Assembly: GCA_037042915.1 (NCBI GenBank)
Contig: CM073193.1
Span: 8,556,001 to 8,620,000, forward strand
DNA length: 64,000 nt
Direction: 5' to 3'
DNA from: Auricularia sp. M13
Taxonomy: Eukaryota > Basidiomycota > Agaricomycetes > Auriculariales > Auriculariaceae
Made by a program: the position numbers and the translations under genes. How positions within the stretch are numbered: position 1 is the stretch's first letter; the number at the start of each line of letters is the position of its first letter. The notes below the pieces were generated by a model, which was not told where the DNA came from, ran no database searches, and saw nothing but the letters and a program-made list of their open reading frames with translations. Shown here in pieces: positions 22,699 to 33,058 of this stretch.

Positions 22699-25600
22699 TT
22701 ACGGAGTACACTGCATAGATAATATGAGCTTGTACGCATGCTGAGGGCTGAGCATACACTCACGGTCAGAGTCGAACTCATTCCACCCTTCGGCTACCTT
22801 GAACTGAGCACAGGCTGTAGCTCTCAGCCGCTTGACCTCCTCCAACATAGCGCCATAAAATGACGCCTTCTGGAAGGCATAGGCTGCAGCCCCTTGTGCA
22901 ATTTGCCGGCTACGCAGCTCATCGGCGGGCTGACGCTGCCACCGCGGAACATCGGGGCCGTAGTTTGCTGCCGCTGCTGCGGCAGTATGCTCCATCTCCT
23001 CCGCTTTCTCGCCCTGCTGGTTACCGATGGCCTGCCAAATAGAACGATTCGAGAAAAGTGCCGTTCGCTGCGCCCAAATTCTGCGCCCACAATCGACATC
23101 TGTTCAGACCAGCGCCGATAATGGCCTTGCAAACGAAAATACCGGACGCGGTTGTCTATGCAGTATGTTAATTTTGCAAAGACAACTCTGTCCGTTGCAC
23201 GCACCGTCATCTGTCAGAAGAGCAAGTTTGGTTTTCTCCTGCTTGGAAACAAGCCCAACGTCCAGTTCCCTCGCCAAAACCAAGCAACATCTCCCTTGGA
23301 CTTGCCAACATTCAGTGGCTGAGGTTTGTCGACGGGTGCGTGAGCGCGCAGCATAGTAGCGTCCAGATCCTGATAGGTTGTGTCCTCCCGGCTCAGACCC
23401 AAGGCCCTGAGCGCGCTTAGATGCTCCGAATAGATATTGACAAAGACATTTTGCTTGGACTTCATTTTTTTAGGTATGCTCTCGCTCTCGTCTTACCACC
23501 CGTGCTGTCCACCTGATCTCGAGCTTCATCAGCATTGGAGCCGAAAAGTCGAATGCTGAATCGCAGGTTCGAGAGCGTGCCCTCAGCATGTGCCTTTCGA
23601 AGCTCTCGCTCCATGTGGACCAAGCGATCTGGCACGCCATTCTCCTTCCGCTCCTCCTCGCTGAACCAGGAGGGTAGCATCAACGGCACATCCTCAGCGT
23701 AACCGGTCTCCTCGAGACTCTCCTCGTCTTCGGAATCACCGGAGTCGATTTCACCCTCCGTAATAGCCTCGGCAAGGTAAGGCATATGCCTGAGCTGCAG
23801 TCGGCGAAAGCTGGCTATGCGCTCGCTCAAGTTACGACGCTTTTGTCTCACGCTCTGCTGAGCTTCCTTGTCCTGCTTATTCTTTCGTGCGTTGGCGGCT
23901 TTCCCACGTAGTCGCACTCTGCGCACGTTGAGCTGTAAACAGTAAATTGTGAAAGGCACGTACTGATCTTCTGCTAACTGCACGCCTTTAGCCATCATGC
24001 CCACAACACCGCTCTTACGGATCTGTCCAGGAAGACGCTCCTCCCGTTCAAGCCTTGCTATGACGTCCTTGTGATTAGGGCCTATCAGTGCGTAAGTGAT
24101 TGGCTCTTCACAGATTAGCGTTTGAACTTCACGGTTGGCAGGGTCAACACAGTATCGCCCGCGAATAGTATCGTCCTTGACCACCGCTGTCTCCGTCGGA
24201 TACTCTGCTTCCCAGGCAGCTATGCGCGCAGGATCAATGGAGCTCGAAAACTCCTCGAATTCTGCCTTGGACACGGCAATGTGTTTGTGTGCTTCTGCGG
24301 CCTGGGAGTAAAGATATTTTGCTTACAAATTTTCTAAGTCCTTGCCAACAGCAAATCGAGCCGCACTCACCAAGTCCAACCAGTTTGTTGAAATTCCAGA
24401 AATTATGAACGTCGTTGAGGATGTCATGACGATGACCGGCGTTCGCGTCCCGACATATGGCCGCCGCGAGCTTTGTTTCTGCCCACGGCCGCTCAACCCC
24501 TTCTCCGCACGCTCTCCCAGCACCCGGTGTGTACAGAAGATGATACACATATTGACACTTCTCACAATGACCCTGTATATGCATTTTGGGTATAACCCAC
24601 ACGAGCTCTTTCGCGATCTGCTGGACGTCCTGTCGGTCGGGAATTCGTCTCGCAAACGCCGCATGATGTTGATGCACAAAGAGCAGGCTCTGTCACTCGA
24701 CAGCGCGGGGTAAGTCGGTGTCAGGCTTCGGTCCTTGGGCGTATACCCAGCCGTGGTCAATCATATAATACCTGAAGACATTAGCATTTTTCAGCCTCGA
24801 ATCTCTGTGCTCAGACGTACTTTTCGCCCAGCTTCAAGTCTACCATTCCCATCGCCGGGAAGCAGCTGTGACGTATGCAGCACACAGCAGACAAACCCGA
24901 AACCTCTCGATTGCTGAGGTCCTGGATTTTATGCATCTTGTCGTATCCAGGACACGATCCAGCCTCCTGAGAGTTTATTAGTACTGCTTAGGCATTTGAT
25001 GAACAAATGGTCATGCCTGCGAAATATCGCTATTTTTGGACGTGTATGCTTCCCAATCTGAGCGTCGAGGAAGGAAAGCGCATCCATCGAGCAAGGAAGT
25101 GTCCCCAGCGTCCCGAAGTTTGACCTTCAAATAAACCTTGAACGATGCGTCTGTACCGTGCCACAGGATGAATTTGAACCTTGTGTCGCATGAATACATG
25201 AATCCTGGAGGCCTGATCTCTCACCTGTGCTTCTCGTCGTTGGCCAAGTCATGCCAGCCCGGCTGCAGATTGAACTCTGGCTCTGGACACGCAGGGCAAG
25301 CCACGATGACCGAGCCAGGCCAACGATTGGCGGGGAGATGCCCGTCAATTCCGAGAGCCTGACCGCTTCGAAGCTGCATTTTAAGTACGCGCCAAAAGTG
25401 TCCGGCTCGAAGAAATGCATGGTAGCCTTTCTCTCGGGGTATGAGCCAAAAAATAATATCCTGAAGATGTAAACTCACTCTCTCCTTGCCGCGTTTATTT
25501 TTCTGACACACGGCCTGCCAGTAGTCCCAAGTTGATTTTTTGCTCTGGAGCGACTCCAAGTGCCAATGCATCATAAGCTCGAATGTATAGCCGACGGTCG

Positions 25601-26490
25601 GTCGACTGAACGTGCTGGGGAAGATGCGTGCCCGGATGAGCTGATGCACCAGACTGGGCAGCTCCTGTCGAGGGCCCCGACACCGGCAGAGGACGAAGTT
25701 CAAGGTGTGATGACCATTCAGGTGTACCACGGTCATGGAGTGAGTGTAACGATGCTCAGGCAAGATTTCAGGGCAGGCTTGAACTTCCATCAACGTTGTC
25801 GGGCACGCAGCGCCGTTGTGTCCAAGATGTACCTTGAATTCTGGGTGATCGCCTAGCGCGGCGGGCTCGAACGACGACCCGTTCCATTTCTCGATGGCGT
25901 GCAGCGGCAGACTCCCATGGCGCTCAAGGAAGCAGGTATGACAGTGGACGGAGGATCCAAAACAGTCAAGGCATCGATAAAGACGACGTCCATGCTCTTC
26001 GCAGTCGCAGACTTTGCCAACATCCTCGTTCCACTCCAAGCTCATCATACCGTCCAGCAACTGTGCTCGCGCCCTTTCGAATTCTTTGTTGAATTCCGAT
26101 GTAGTCTATACACTCAGTGTCAGTAAAAGTATCACGCAAGTCGAAAGCACAGCGTACCTTGCCATGGGTTGTACCCACGCCCCTGGCCCGCCCTGTGGTT
26201 TGCCGGTGAGGCGCCGAGCTAGGAGCTGGCTGCAAGGCTGTATCATCGCCCGCTGGTAACGGACCCTCCCTGGCACTGTACTCTATACTATGTACATACA
26301 CTTCGGCAGCCTTGCGTTTCTTGGGACTCGTGACACTCGAAAGATGGCAAAGCGATCTTAAAGTACGGGTAGGGGAGTGAACGGAAGTTACATCGACAGA
26401 CGTAGAAGAGCTAGCAGTAGTTTGGACTGTATAGACAGTTTGGGTGAGCTCTGGCGCTCGGATACGGGGACGCTTGCTGCGAGGCGGCAT
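22699..26490 (-). CDS. KDZ transposase with CxC2-type cysteine cluster
   Basis: Start MPPRSKRPRIRAPE lies at 26,490. An intron (about 26,150-26,104) leads in phase to TTSEFNKEFERARAQLLDGM. The zinc cluster follows: CDCEEHGRR, YRCLDCFGSS, VHCHTCFLERH and LPLHAIEKWNGSSFEP, the CxC2-like module of KDZ transposases. The core contains YHAFLRAGHFWRVLKM, VIVACPACPEPEFNLQPGW, GTDASFKV, VCCIRHSCFPAMGMVDLKLG joined to EKYYMIDHGW and SLLFVHQHH by 50-60-base introns, WVIPKMHIQGHCEKCQY and GEGVERPWAE. The D of GTDASFK, D of MVDLK and E of GEGVER are candidate catalytic acids of the RNase H-like fold (inference). The C-terminal part (AEFEEFSSSIDPARI, then RYFRLQGHYRRWSEQM and AYAFQKASFYGAMLEEVKR) is charged and helical. 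One frame change near 23,050, between SRIVLF and WQAIG, is not explained by an obvious intron. It acts in the nucleus on the element ends. Confidence 0.85.
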
Positions 26491-26729
26491 CCTGTAAAAA
26501 CACAGCGAGAGCCGAAGTCCTGGTCACGATGTAATACACCACCGAATGGCGGCGCATATAATCTACACCCACGAATGCGGATGCAGCAAGCGTGCTGGCG
26601 GCAACAGAGCCTAGCAGGCCGCAGGTACGGCGAGTACGAAAGGGAAGTCCGGACTTTGAATTCTCTCGGAAACACACGGCCCATCGGCCGAGATTGTAAA
26701 AACCAGAACATTGTTTTATGTTTTCCAGC

Positions 26730-28966
26730 CTAGCTATCCTTGTAATCTACCCCTGTAGTGCATACTCTCTTGGGCCTTTGAGGTCCATTACCTGCGGTTG
26801 CAGGTGCTGTATTTTTGACGGTGCGAGCGATGTTCCTCGCCGGTGCCGGTTCACGTGGCCGAGCCGGTACCTTCTGCGCACGTGAGCGCATCGTACGATC
26901 GGAAGTTTGGGCATCTGCAGCTCTCATCCGTTTCAACGGTGCATCGCTGCCATCCTTGACCTTGCGCCTGGTGAAGACTTTAAAATCACTGGGTGTACTG
27001 CCAGAAAATACATACTTTTTCCGTTTCCCACAGCGGTTGATTCGGCGGGTATGGGAGTGAGAGGCGATTCCGGGTCTACGGTGCGGAAAGGGCTGCCGCC
27101 GGGTGTGCTGGGGAACGCAGTTGGCGTCGGAAGCTGCAGCCGATCAACGATTATGTTAAACTTAGAACAACCCGACTTACCACTTGCGATCCGAACCTCG
27201 AGCGCACAGGCGTCTGGTGCTGCTCCACCGTCTGCTGCTCCCGGGGCGACGATATGGGCGTCTGTTGCTCCGGCGGTTGCGGCGTCAGCTGCTCCGCGGG
27301 CTTGGGCGTCTGCTGCTCCGGCGGCTGCGGTGTCTGCTGAAGCAGCGGCACCATCTGCACATCCCGCGGTTTGGGCGTTAACTCCGGCGGCTCGGGCGTC
27401 TGCTGGGGCGGCGGCTCGGGCGTCTGCTGCTCCGGCGGCTCGGGCGTCTGCTGCTGCGGCGGCGGCTGAGGCATCTGCTGCTCCGGCGGCTCAGGCGTCT
27501 GCTCCGGCGGTGGCTCAGGCGTCTGCTGAAGCAGCGGCACCGTCTGCACATCTGGCGGTCTGGGCGTTTGCTCCGGCAGCACCGGAGTCTGCGGGAGCAG
27601 CAGCGCCTGCTGGTCCGGCGGTTTGGGTGTCTGCTCAATTGAGCTTGAGCCTGTATATTCTCGGCGTGAGATGAGATGCCAAAGCAACCCGTACTGAACT
27701 TACCGCGAGTAGCGCGCACTGCTACTTTGGACAGTCGCTTGACTTCGGCTGCGTGAATACCTACAAAGATGTCAGCGACCACTTCCACCTGCAAGAAAGA
27801 CCATACCTGGTAAAACCCGCATGCAGTAATCTCTTAGAGCTTCATCGTGCCGGTTATGCTCTGTGCTCTTGAGCCACTCGCCAACCTTGCCTTTCCCGCC
27901 TATACCCTGTAGTCTGTTCCCATGTAAGACATAATAGAAAGTATTAAGAGTACAAACGTACGACTTGATTACGACGTTGCCGGTTGTAGGATCGAGTTGC
28001 GCGAGCTGGAAAACGGCCATGTTCGTGGAGCGATAAGAGAGCTTTCCCATAAGATCTGCGATTTTTTGGATAAGCTCTTGCTCGATCCTAATAATCGAAT
28101 TAGACAGGGAAATGCATTGACTCGATGCTTACACTTCCTCCTGCGCCTCCAAGTTGGCGGGCGAACTTCTGCTCGGAGGACAGTTCCTGTGCGGCCCCCG
28201 CATAGCGCATCTTCTCCTCCGTGTCCAACAGCGCCCATCGGTCAGAAAGAACTCGATTTCGCACCGGAATCCGCTCCTGGTTCCAATCCGCAGCGTCAAA
28301 CTCTGCGGCGAGCCTCTCGGCAATTTCACGGTCCAAGTCGGCCTTGATCATCCGCGCATATAGCTCTCTTGCGCTATCCGCCCGACCTTTATCAGCCGTC
28401 GTTGGCGGCCGAGACTGACCCGCCTGAAGGGCACCCTCGGGTGTTGCTGCAGTGCTGGCCCCGTTAGCACGGACGACGAGGGTAAAGAATTTAGAAAATA
28501 CTCACCGCGTGTTCTTGTTCGACGCATTGAGCGACTGTTCGTAAATCTTGATCCACACGCAGTCTGCGAGTGAGTTGTTACGAACGTCCTGCCGAAATGC
28601 CTTACGCAGCTGTCAGCTAGGAGCATAAAAGCAAGCAAACAGTTTTACCGTGCGAGCGTCTTGCGACTTGCAGTCCGCGTCATAAAGCTCAGGAAATTTG
28701 TCCACAACGTGCAGCCCGTGCGCCTCCCAGATGGGAATGATGTGCTGGGAAGTGTATATGCGTACTTCTGCTTTTGATGCACCTGAGCGCTTCAACTGGT
28801 ATAACTTGTACAACTCAGGCTTGAGCTCTTTCATGCATGCTGGGGTGACAACGAGATTGGGATCGCCGACCGTCCAGATAGGCCGCTGTACGTGACGCTT
28901 GCCCCTGCGCTTTGGCTGAGTCGACGAGGGCGGATCATCGGGTCCACCACCACCTGGTGGCGACAT
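26730..28966 (-). CDS. Proline-repeat protein of the KDZ element with basic C-terminus
   Basis: I do not recognise the family. Start MSPPGGGGPDDPPSS is followed by WTVGDPNLVVTPACMKELKP and YTSQHIIPIWEAHGLHVVDK. After introns come a DCVWIKIYEQSLN segment, then DLDREIAERLAAEFDAADW and RWALLDTEEKMRYAGAAQEL, a helical stretch faintly like the end of an HMG box. Further exons read MAVFQLAQLDPTTGNVVIKS and GKVGEWLKSTEHNRHDEALR. A low-complexity exon (about 27,680-27,180) holds some twenty copies of TPxPPEQQ or similar. The C-terminus (VFTRRKVKDGSDAPLKRMR, then APARNIARTVKN and GNGPQRPKRVC) is strongly basic and looks nuclear. The exon chain is plausible but some joints are uncertain. It lies between transposase and the next minus-strand gene, in the same direction. 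Confidence 0.6.
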
Positions 28967-29309
28967 CTGAGCACTCCACAGAACACCACGCCGGGCGCAT
29001 GCATTTATGATATCCTGTGAAACAATCGTCCCCGCATAATCCATTGACCGAGTCAACCGGCATTTAGCATTCAGCCGCACGGTCCATCGAGATGATAACG
29101 TACATACCTCACCGATTCCCACGGGCTTCGCAGTTGATTTGGCAGAGAAGCACGCAAATCCTGTTCCTATGATTGTGTAGTAAGCTACGTCGGCATTTGA
29201 TTTCGCTTAGGACTCAGGCCCACTGTGCCGCTTAACATATTGATGTTTCAGGTTGCCTCAGAAGAACTGCAATTGATGGATGCTACGGGGGAGAATATCT
29301 CTCTATCTT

Positions 29310-30601
29310 TTACGTTCGAACGACCAGCTTCATCTGCACATCTGTGACCTCCGTCACCTCACCCCCCTCGGCCTCATCATAGAGATCGTACTGTAGAGCC
29401 ACGTCGGGACCGTCGTTGATGCAGTCGTCAGCGATATCTTCGATGCCAAGGATGGTGCGGGCTTCCTCGGAGAAGTCCTTGAGATAGAATCGGCAGTCGG
29501 CCACCCTGAGCCGACGGCGAGGTAGCTCCACAACACACCAATCCGCCTCGCCATCCGCGCCCTCGGCATCCACGTCCTGGATCTGTGAATAATCAGGCAA
29601 CCATGAAGGGATAGGGGAAAAATGCACATACAAAGTTGCGAGACTGGAAGACGCACTGCACGTGAGCGAAGACGTTGCCGAGGGTGTCCCAATCTCGATT
29701 GTAGTCGAGCTCCTCCGGTCGAAGATCGTTGACATGGCGCCCGAGCTCCGCGACGTCGACGTACACCACAAGCCGTAGCACCGCGGTGTGGGTGTTCAAC
29801 TCCTCGTACATAGCATGCCCTTTGTAGAATGCGAGATCCCCAGCAAAAGGAGGGTCGTCCTCTTCGTAGGCGTCGTTGTAGTAGATACGGTCCAGGGTAA
29901 TGTTGTCGAGGCGAAGGTCATGCATGGTGCGATCACTGGTGGCGAGCTCGTGGTAGTAGGTGAACCTGCGATGGCTGGCACGCGTGCACATTGTGATGGA
30001 GTAGGTTTTGTGGCCAGCTGGGCGGACTGGGCTGCCCTGGAGGGAAGGATGAGCTGAACGTCGTCGACAGCAGGGACGGAGTACGCACCACCCAGACATG
30101 AGCGCAGGATACAAGTAGCTTGATGCGGTGCTCAACTTGCAAATCCCGCACGTCAAGTTCCTGGAGAGGTTTGGCGGGGCGCTCCGGGTACATGGCTTGG
30201 CCACGGGCAGTATGGGTGCGGAGGCGGCAGCGGACGCGAAAGATGGCACAGCACTCGCAGCACAACATCAATGAGCAGTGAACGTCGCTGCGACGGCGGC
30301 AGATCAGGCAACAGTCTGGGTTGTCGAGGGCCAGTTGGACTTCGTTTGGGGTGCGGGCGTGTGCAAAGCTGAACGGAATGACGGTGCGAGCAGACGAGAG
30401 CTGGTAGATTATACCGTGCTCCTTGCACTACACGGCGACAGTGAGCATGTTTGGGTCACACATGAGCGTCGCTGCACATACCGCGGCGACCTTCATCGGC
30501 GTTGTACCACGGTACACTCGGTACCAGCGTGCAGCATGGTCGCATTCCGTCACCGGGCAGAGGACGTCGGGCTCGTCGCTGATGATGGAAGGGAGCGGCA
30601 T
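29310..30601 (-). CDS. Cysteine-rich protein of the KDZ element, about 380 residues
   Basis: Four exons join in phase. Exon 1 (start 30,601) reads MPLPSIISDEPDVLCPVTEC then DHAARWYRVYRGTTPMKVAA. A 54-base intron (GTATGT to TAG) leads to CKEHGIIYQLSSARTVIPF and then to CCLICRRRSDVHC and LCCECCAIFRVRCRLRTH, a dense cysteine cluster likely to bind zinc. Exon 3 (about 30,045-29,635) reads YSITMCTRASHRRFTYYHEL, an acidic YYNDAYEEDDPPFAGDLAF, then LRLVVYVDVAELGRHVND. Exon 4 begins at IQDVDAEGADGEADW and ends in VQMKLVVRT followed by a stop at 29,310. I do not recognise the family. The clean exon structure suggests a working gene. It lies among the leftward-running genes of the element. Confidence 0.65.
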
Positions 30602-31169
30602 GTTGCACGTTCGCGGGCCAGCGGGGTGGGGAATGACTGTGTGGGTGCCAGAACGCAGACGCCATATAAGTCAATGGGGGCTTGCGCGAGGTCACGCTGG
30701 GGCTGGGTCACGTCGAGAGGTCAAAACGCGCGCATCACGGCAGGTCCCGGTGGGATCATGAGCCTGACCGAAGTCCGTTGAATACAGATATCGCTTAAGG
30801 ACCAGGTTGCGTCGATCCCTTGAGATGGGAGATTTCTCTCACGTTTCAGTGGGTAATGTAATGAACCTCGGGGTCCTAGCACAGCGTACAGGTCAATCGG
30901 GCGAGGTCTTGGGCTCATAATTATCAAACACTCACCAGCACACCGCGTGCGCTGCGAAGCCAAGTCTTCCCACCATGCCGCTGGTCACAGTACCTCGCCA
31001 TGTCCCCAGAGGTATACCTCGAGCCGCTGTGTGCATAGAGCTTGCTTGTCGACAGCGCCATCCGACCATCATGGCCACCGTCGACAGCTACCCAGAATAC
31101 GCCGGGCATGCTATAGTAATTGTGAGCACTGTGCATGCCCGTAATACAAGCTCGCAGCTCACCTGATAT

Positions 31170-32030
31170 AGTGTCCTCGATACGGCACAATATGCGCGGG
31201 CTTGGAACCTGCAGACATTCGGCTCTGTCGACCCGCGTCGCATGCGCCCCATCGTACAGGGCCCACCGCAGCGCATTGTCTGCGATGGCGCAGACTGCCG
31301 CCGTCGACGGCCGCACCGAAGCCTGGCAATCATCGATGTCGTCTGCGACAGTGTATCCATTGCTGTCAGCTCGCCGTCTGCCCAGCGACGGGCCACGGTG
31401 TTCGCCGTCAGCCAGCATCTGACACACCAACCACCGAGCCAGTTGTGATCGAGATCGTGCTGTCGGTGGATGCAGAGCAAGGGTCAGCGGTATGCAACCT
31501 GTTGCAGACGCCCGCGCCGCCGGCTTACTTTTGTAGGCGCAGACGATGACAGTGCGATATCCCGTACACCACGACTCGTTCAGCCTTCGCACGGTCGTCT
31601 GCGTCCACACCGTCGGCCTTCAGCTTCACAACGTTGTTCTTAATACTATGGAGGTCTTTGACGCGGGCGTGGACGACTGGCTCCCTGTCAGCATGGACGA
31701 TATCATACACTTGCGCGGAGCCCGCACCGTCTTGCTGCGCGCTGTGCGCCGGCTGGCGTTCCCGCTCGTGTACACCGTGGACATGGCGGATGGTATGGAT
31801 GCCTGCTGCAAGCGTCAGCCGCAGCAGACACTAAAACAGGCCTTCCTCGCTGCGTTTCCGCGCTGCGATTGGTCCCTGCGCTGTATACGGCGGCAGCACG
31901 CACCTGGAAGTATGCACCGCCCGAGGTGAAGCAGGCGTTTGTTATAGCTGGGCGCTGCCCGGATGGACTTTGGATTCAGCTGGCGACTCAGGTCGATGCG
32001 CCCCTGCCTGATGTCATAGCCATTGATTAG
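31170..32030 (+). CDS. Uncertain gene near 31 kb of the KDZ element
   Basis: Protein-like readings occur on the plus strand: VLDTAQYARAWNLQTFGSVD (about 31,170) and IIDVVCDSVSIAVSS. Then VVIEIVLSVDAEQGSA is joined in phase by a short intron (about 31,490-31,537) to AQTMTVRYPVHHDSFSLR, followed by MEVFDAGVDDWLPVSMDDII and RRLAFPLVYTVDMADGMDA. A final reading TWKYAPPEVKQAFVIAGRC to DAPLPDVIAID ends at 32,030 but needs a one-base frame change near 31,870. Against this, the minus strand has one uninterrupted 228-codon frame at 31,610-30,924 (including GVFWVAVDGGHDGRMALSTS), and the minus direction would fit the other genes on this side. Only one can be real in the overlap. No family is recognised. 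Confidence 0.35.
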
Positions 32031-32138
32031 ATACTATGACAGCATGTGATTGCTAGTAAAGTACCTTAGTGCGCCCCTATACTTGAAGGTATATAAACCC
32101 GCGCACGGCGGGCTACGCTAGCATTAGCCCTTGTCCTC

Positions 32139-32875
32139 CTGCACTTGAGCCCGGCCCCGAGCTTGTGCACTGCTGATTCATACGTCATTTCATCATGCCG
32201 CCGTCCTCGCACCCGCACACGCACCGCTGCACTTGAGCCCGCTCCCGAGCTTGCGCACCATGCACCCCCTTTCCCGTGCTCGCACACTGCCTACGCACTT
32301 GAGCCCGCACCCGAGCTCGTGCACCCCGTCGCTGTAGCCCGCTCCCGAGCTCGCGGTACGCACTTGAGCCCGCGCCCGAGCTCGTGCACCTGAGTCGCTG
32401 TAGCCCGTTCCCGAGCTCGCGCACTTCCCACGCACGTGAGCCCAGGCCCGAGCTCGTGCACCCCGGTCGCTGTAGCCCGCTCCCGAGCTCGCGGTACGCA
32501 CTCGAGCCCGCGCCCGAGCTCGTGCACCCTGAGTCGCTGTAGCCCGTTCCCGAGCTCGCGCACTTCCCACGCACTTGAGCCCGCACCCGAGCTCGTGCAC
32601 CCCCGTCGCTGTAGCCCGCTCCCGAGCTCGCGCCACACACTTGAGCCCGCGCCCGAGCTCGTGCACCCAAGTCGCTGTAGCCCGTTCCCGAGCTCGCGCT
32701 GCCCACGCACTTGAGCCCGCACCCGAACTCGTGCACCCCGTCGCTGTAGCCCGCGCCCGAGCTCGCGCCACACACTTGAGCCCGCGCCCGTCGCTGTAGC
32801 CCGATTTCGAGCTCGCGCACATACCTTGTTGGGTTCGCGCATTGCCCTTGCACTTGAGCCCGCACCCCAGCTTGT
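32139..32875. repeat. Minisatellite of about 60-65-base units, GAGCTCG-rich
   Basis: About twelve units of the form TTGAGCCCGCGCCCGAGCTC, then GTGCACC, then GTCGCTGTAGCCCG and TTCCCGAGCTCGCG, with small length changes. All six frames are open for long distances because the unit lacks stops in several frames. The apparent 200-residue proteins on the minus strand (repeating ARARAQV and SSGAGYSD) are translations of the repeat, not genes. Confidence 0.85.
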
Positions 32876-33058
32876 GTACCGCATCATATAAATCTGCATA
32901 TTCAAAATAAAATAAAATAAATTGAATATAACAAGTTGGCTCGGATAATGAGAGGTTAATTGAGCAAGTACTTACTTACCATTAAGTAAAGTTTCACAAA
33001 ATAATAGCGCTTGGACGATAATTGCAGTGTCTGTTTCTTCTAAAAGCTTTTACATGAA

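Noticed and set aside
28190-28250. HMG-box domain in the proline-repeat protein (RWALLDTEEKMRYAGA)
   Set aside because: Only a short helix-like stretch resembles it; the rest of the fold is not visible, so it is mentioned only as a faint likeness.
32185-32865. Minus-strand frames of over 200 codons with repeating ARARAQV and SSGAGYSD
   Set aside because: They are translations of a stop-poor minisatellite; three overlapping frames are equally long and change freely.
32139-32875. Regular repeats suggesting a CRISPR-like array
   Set aside because: Units are adjacent and near-identical with no unique spacers; the context is a fungal transposon.
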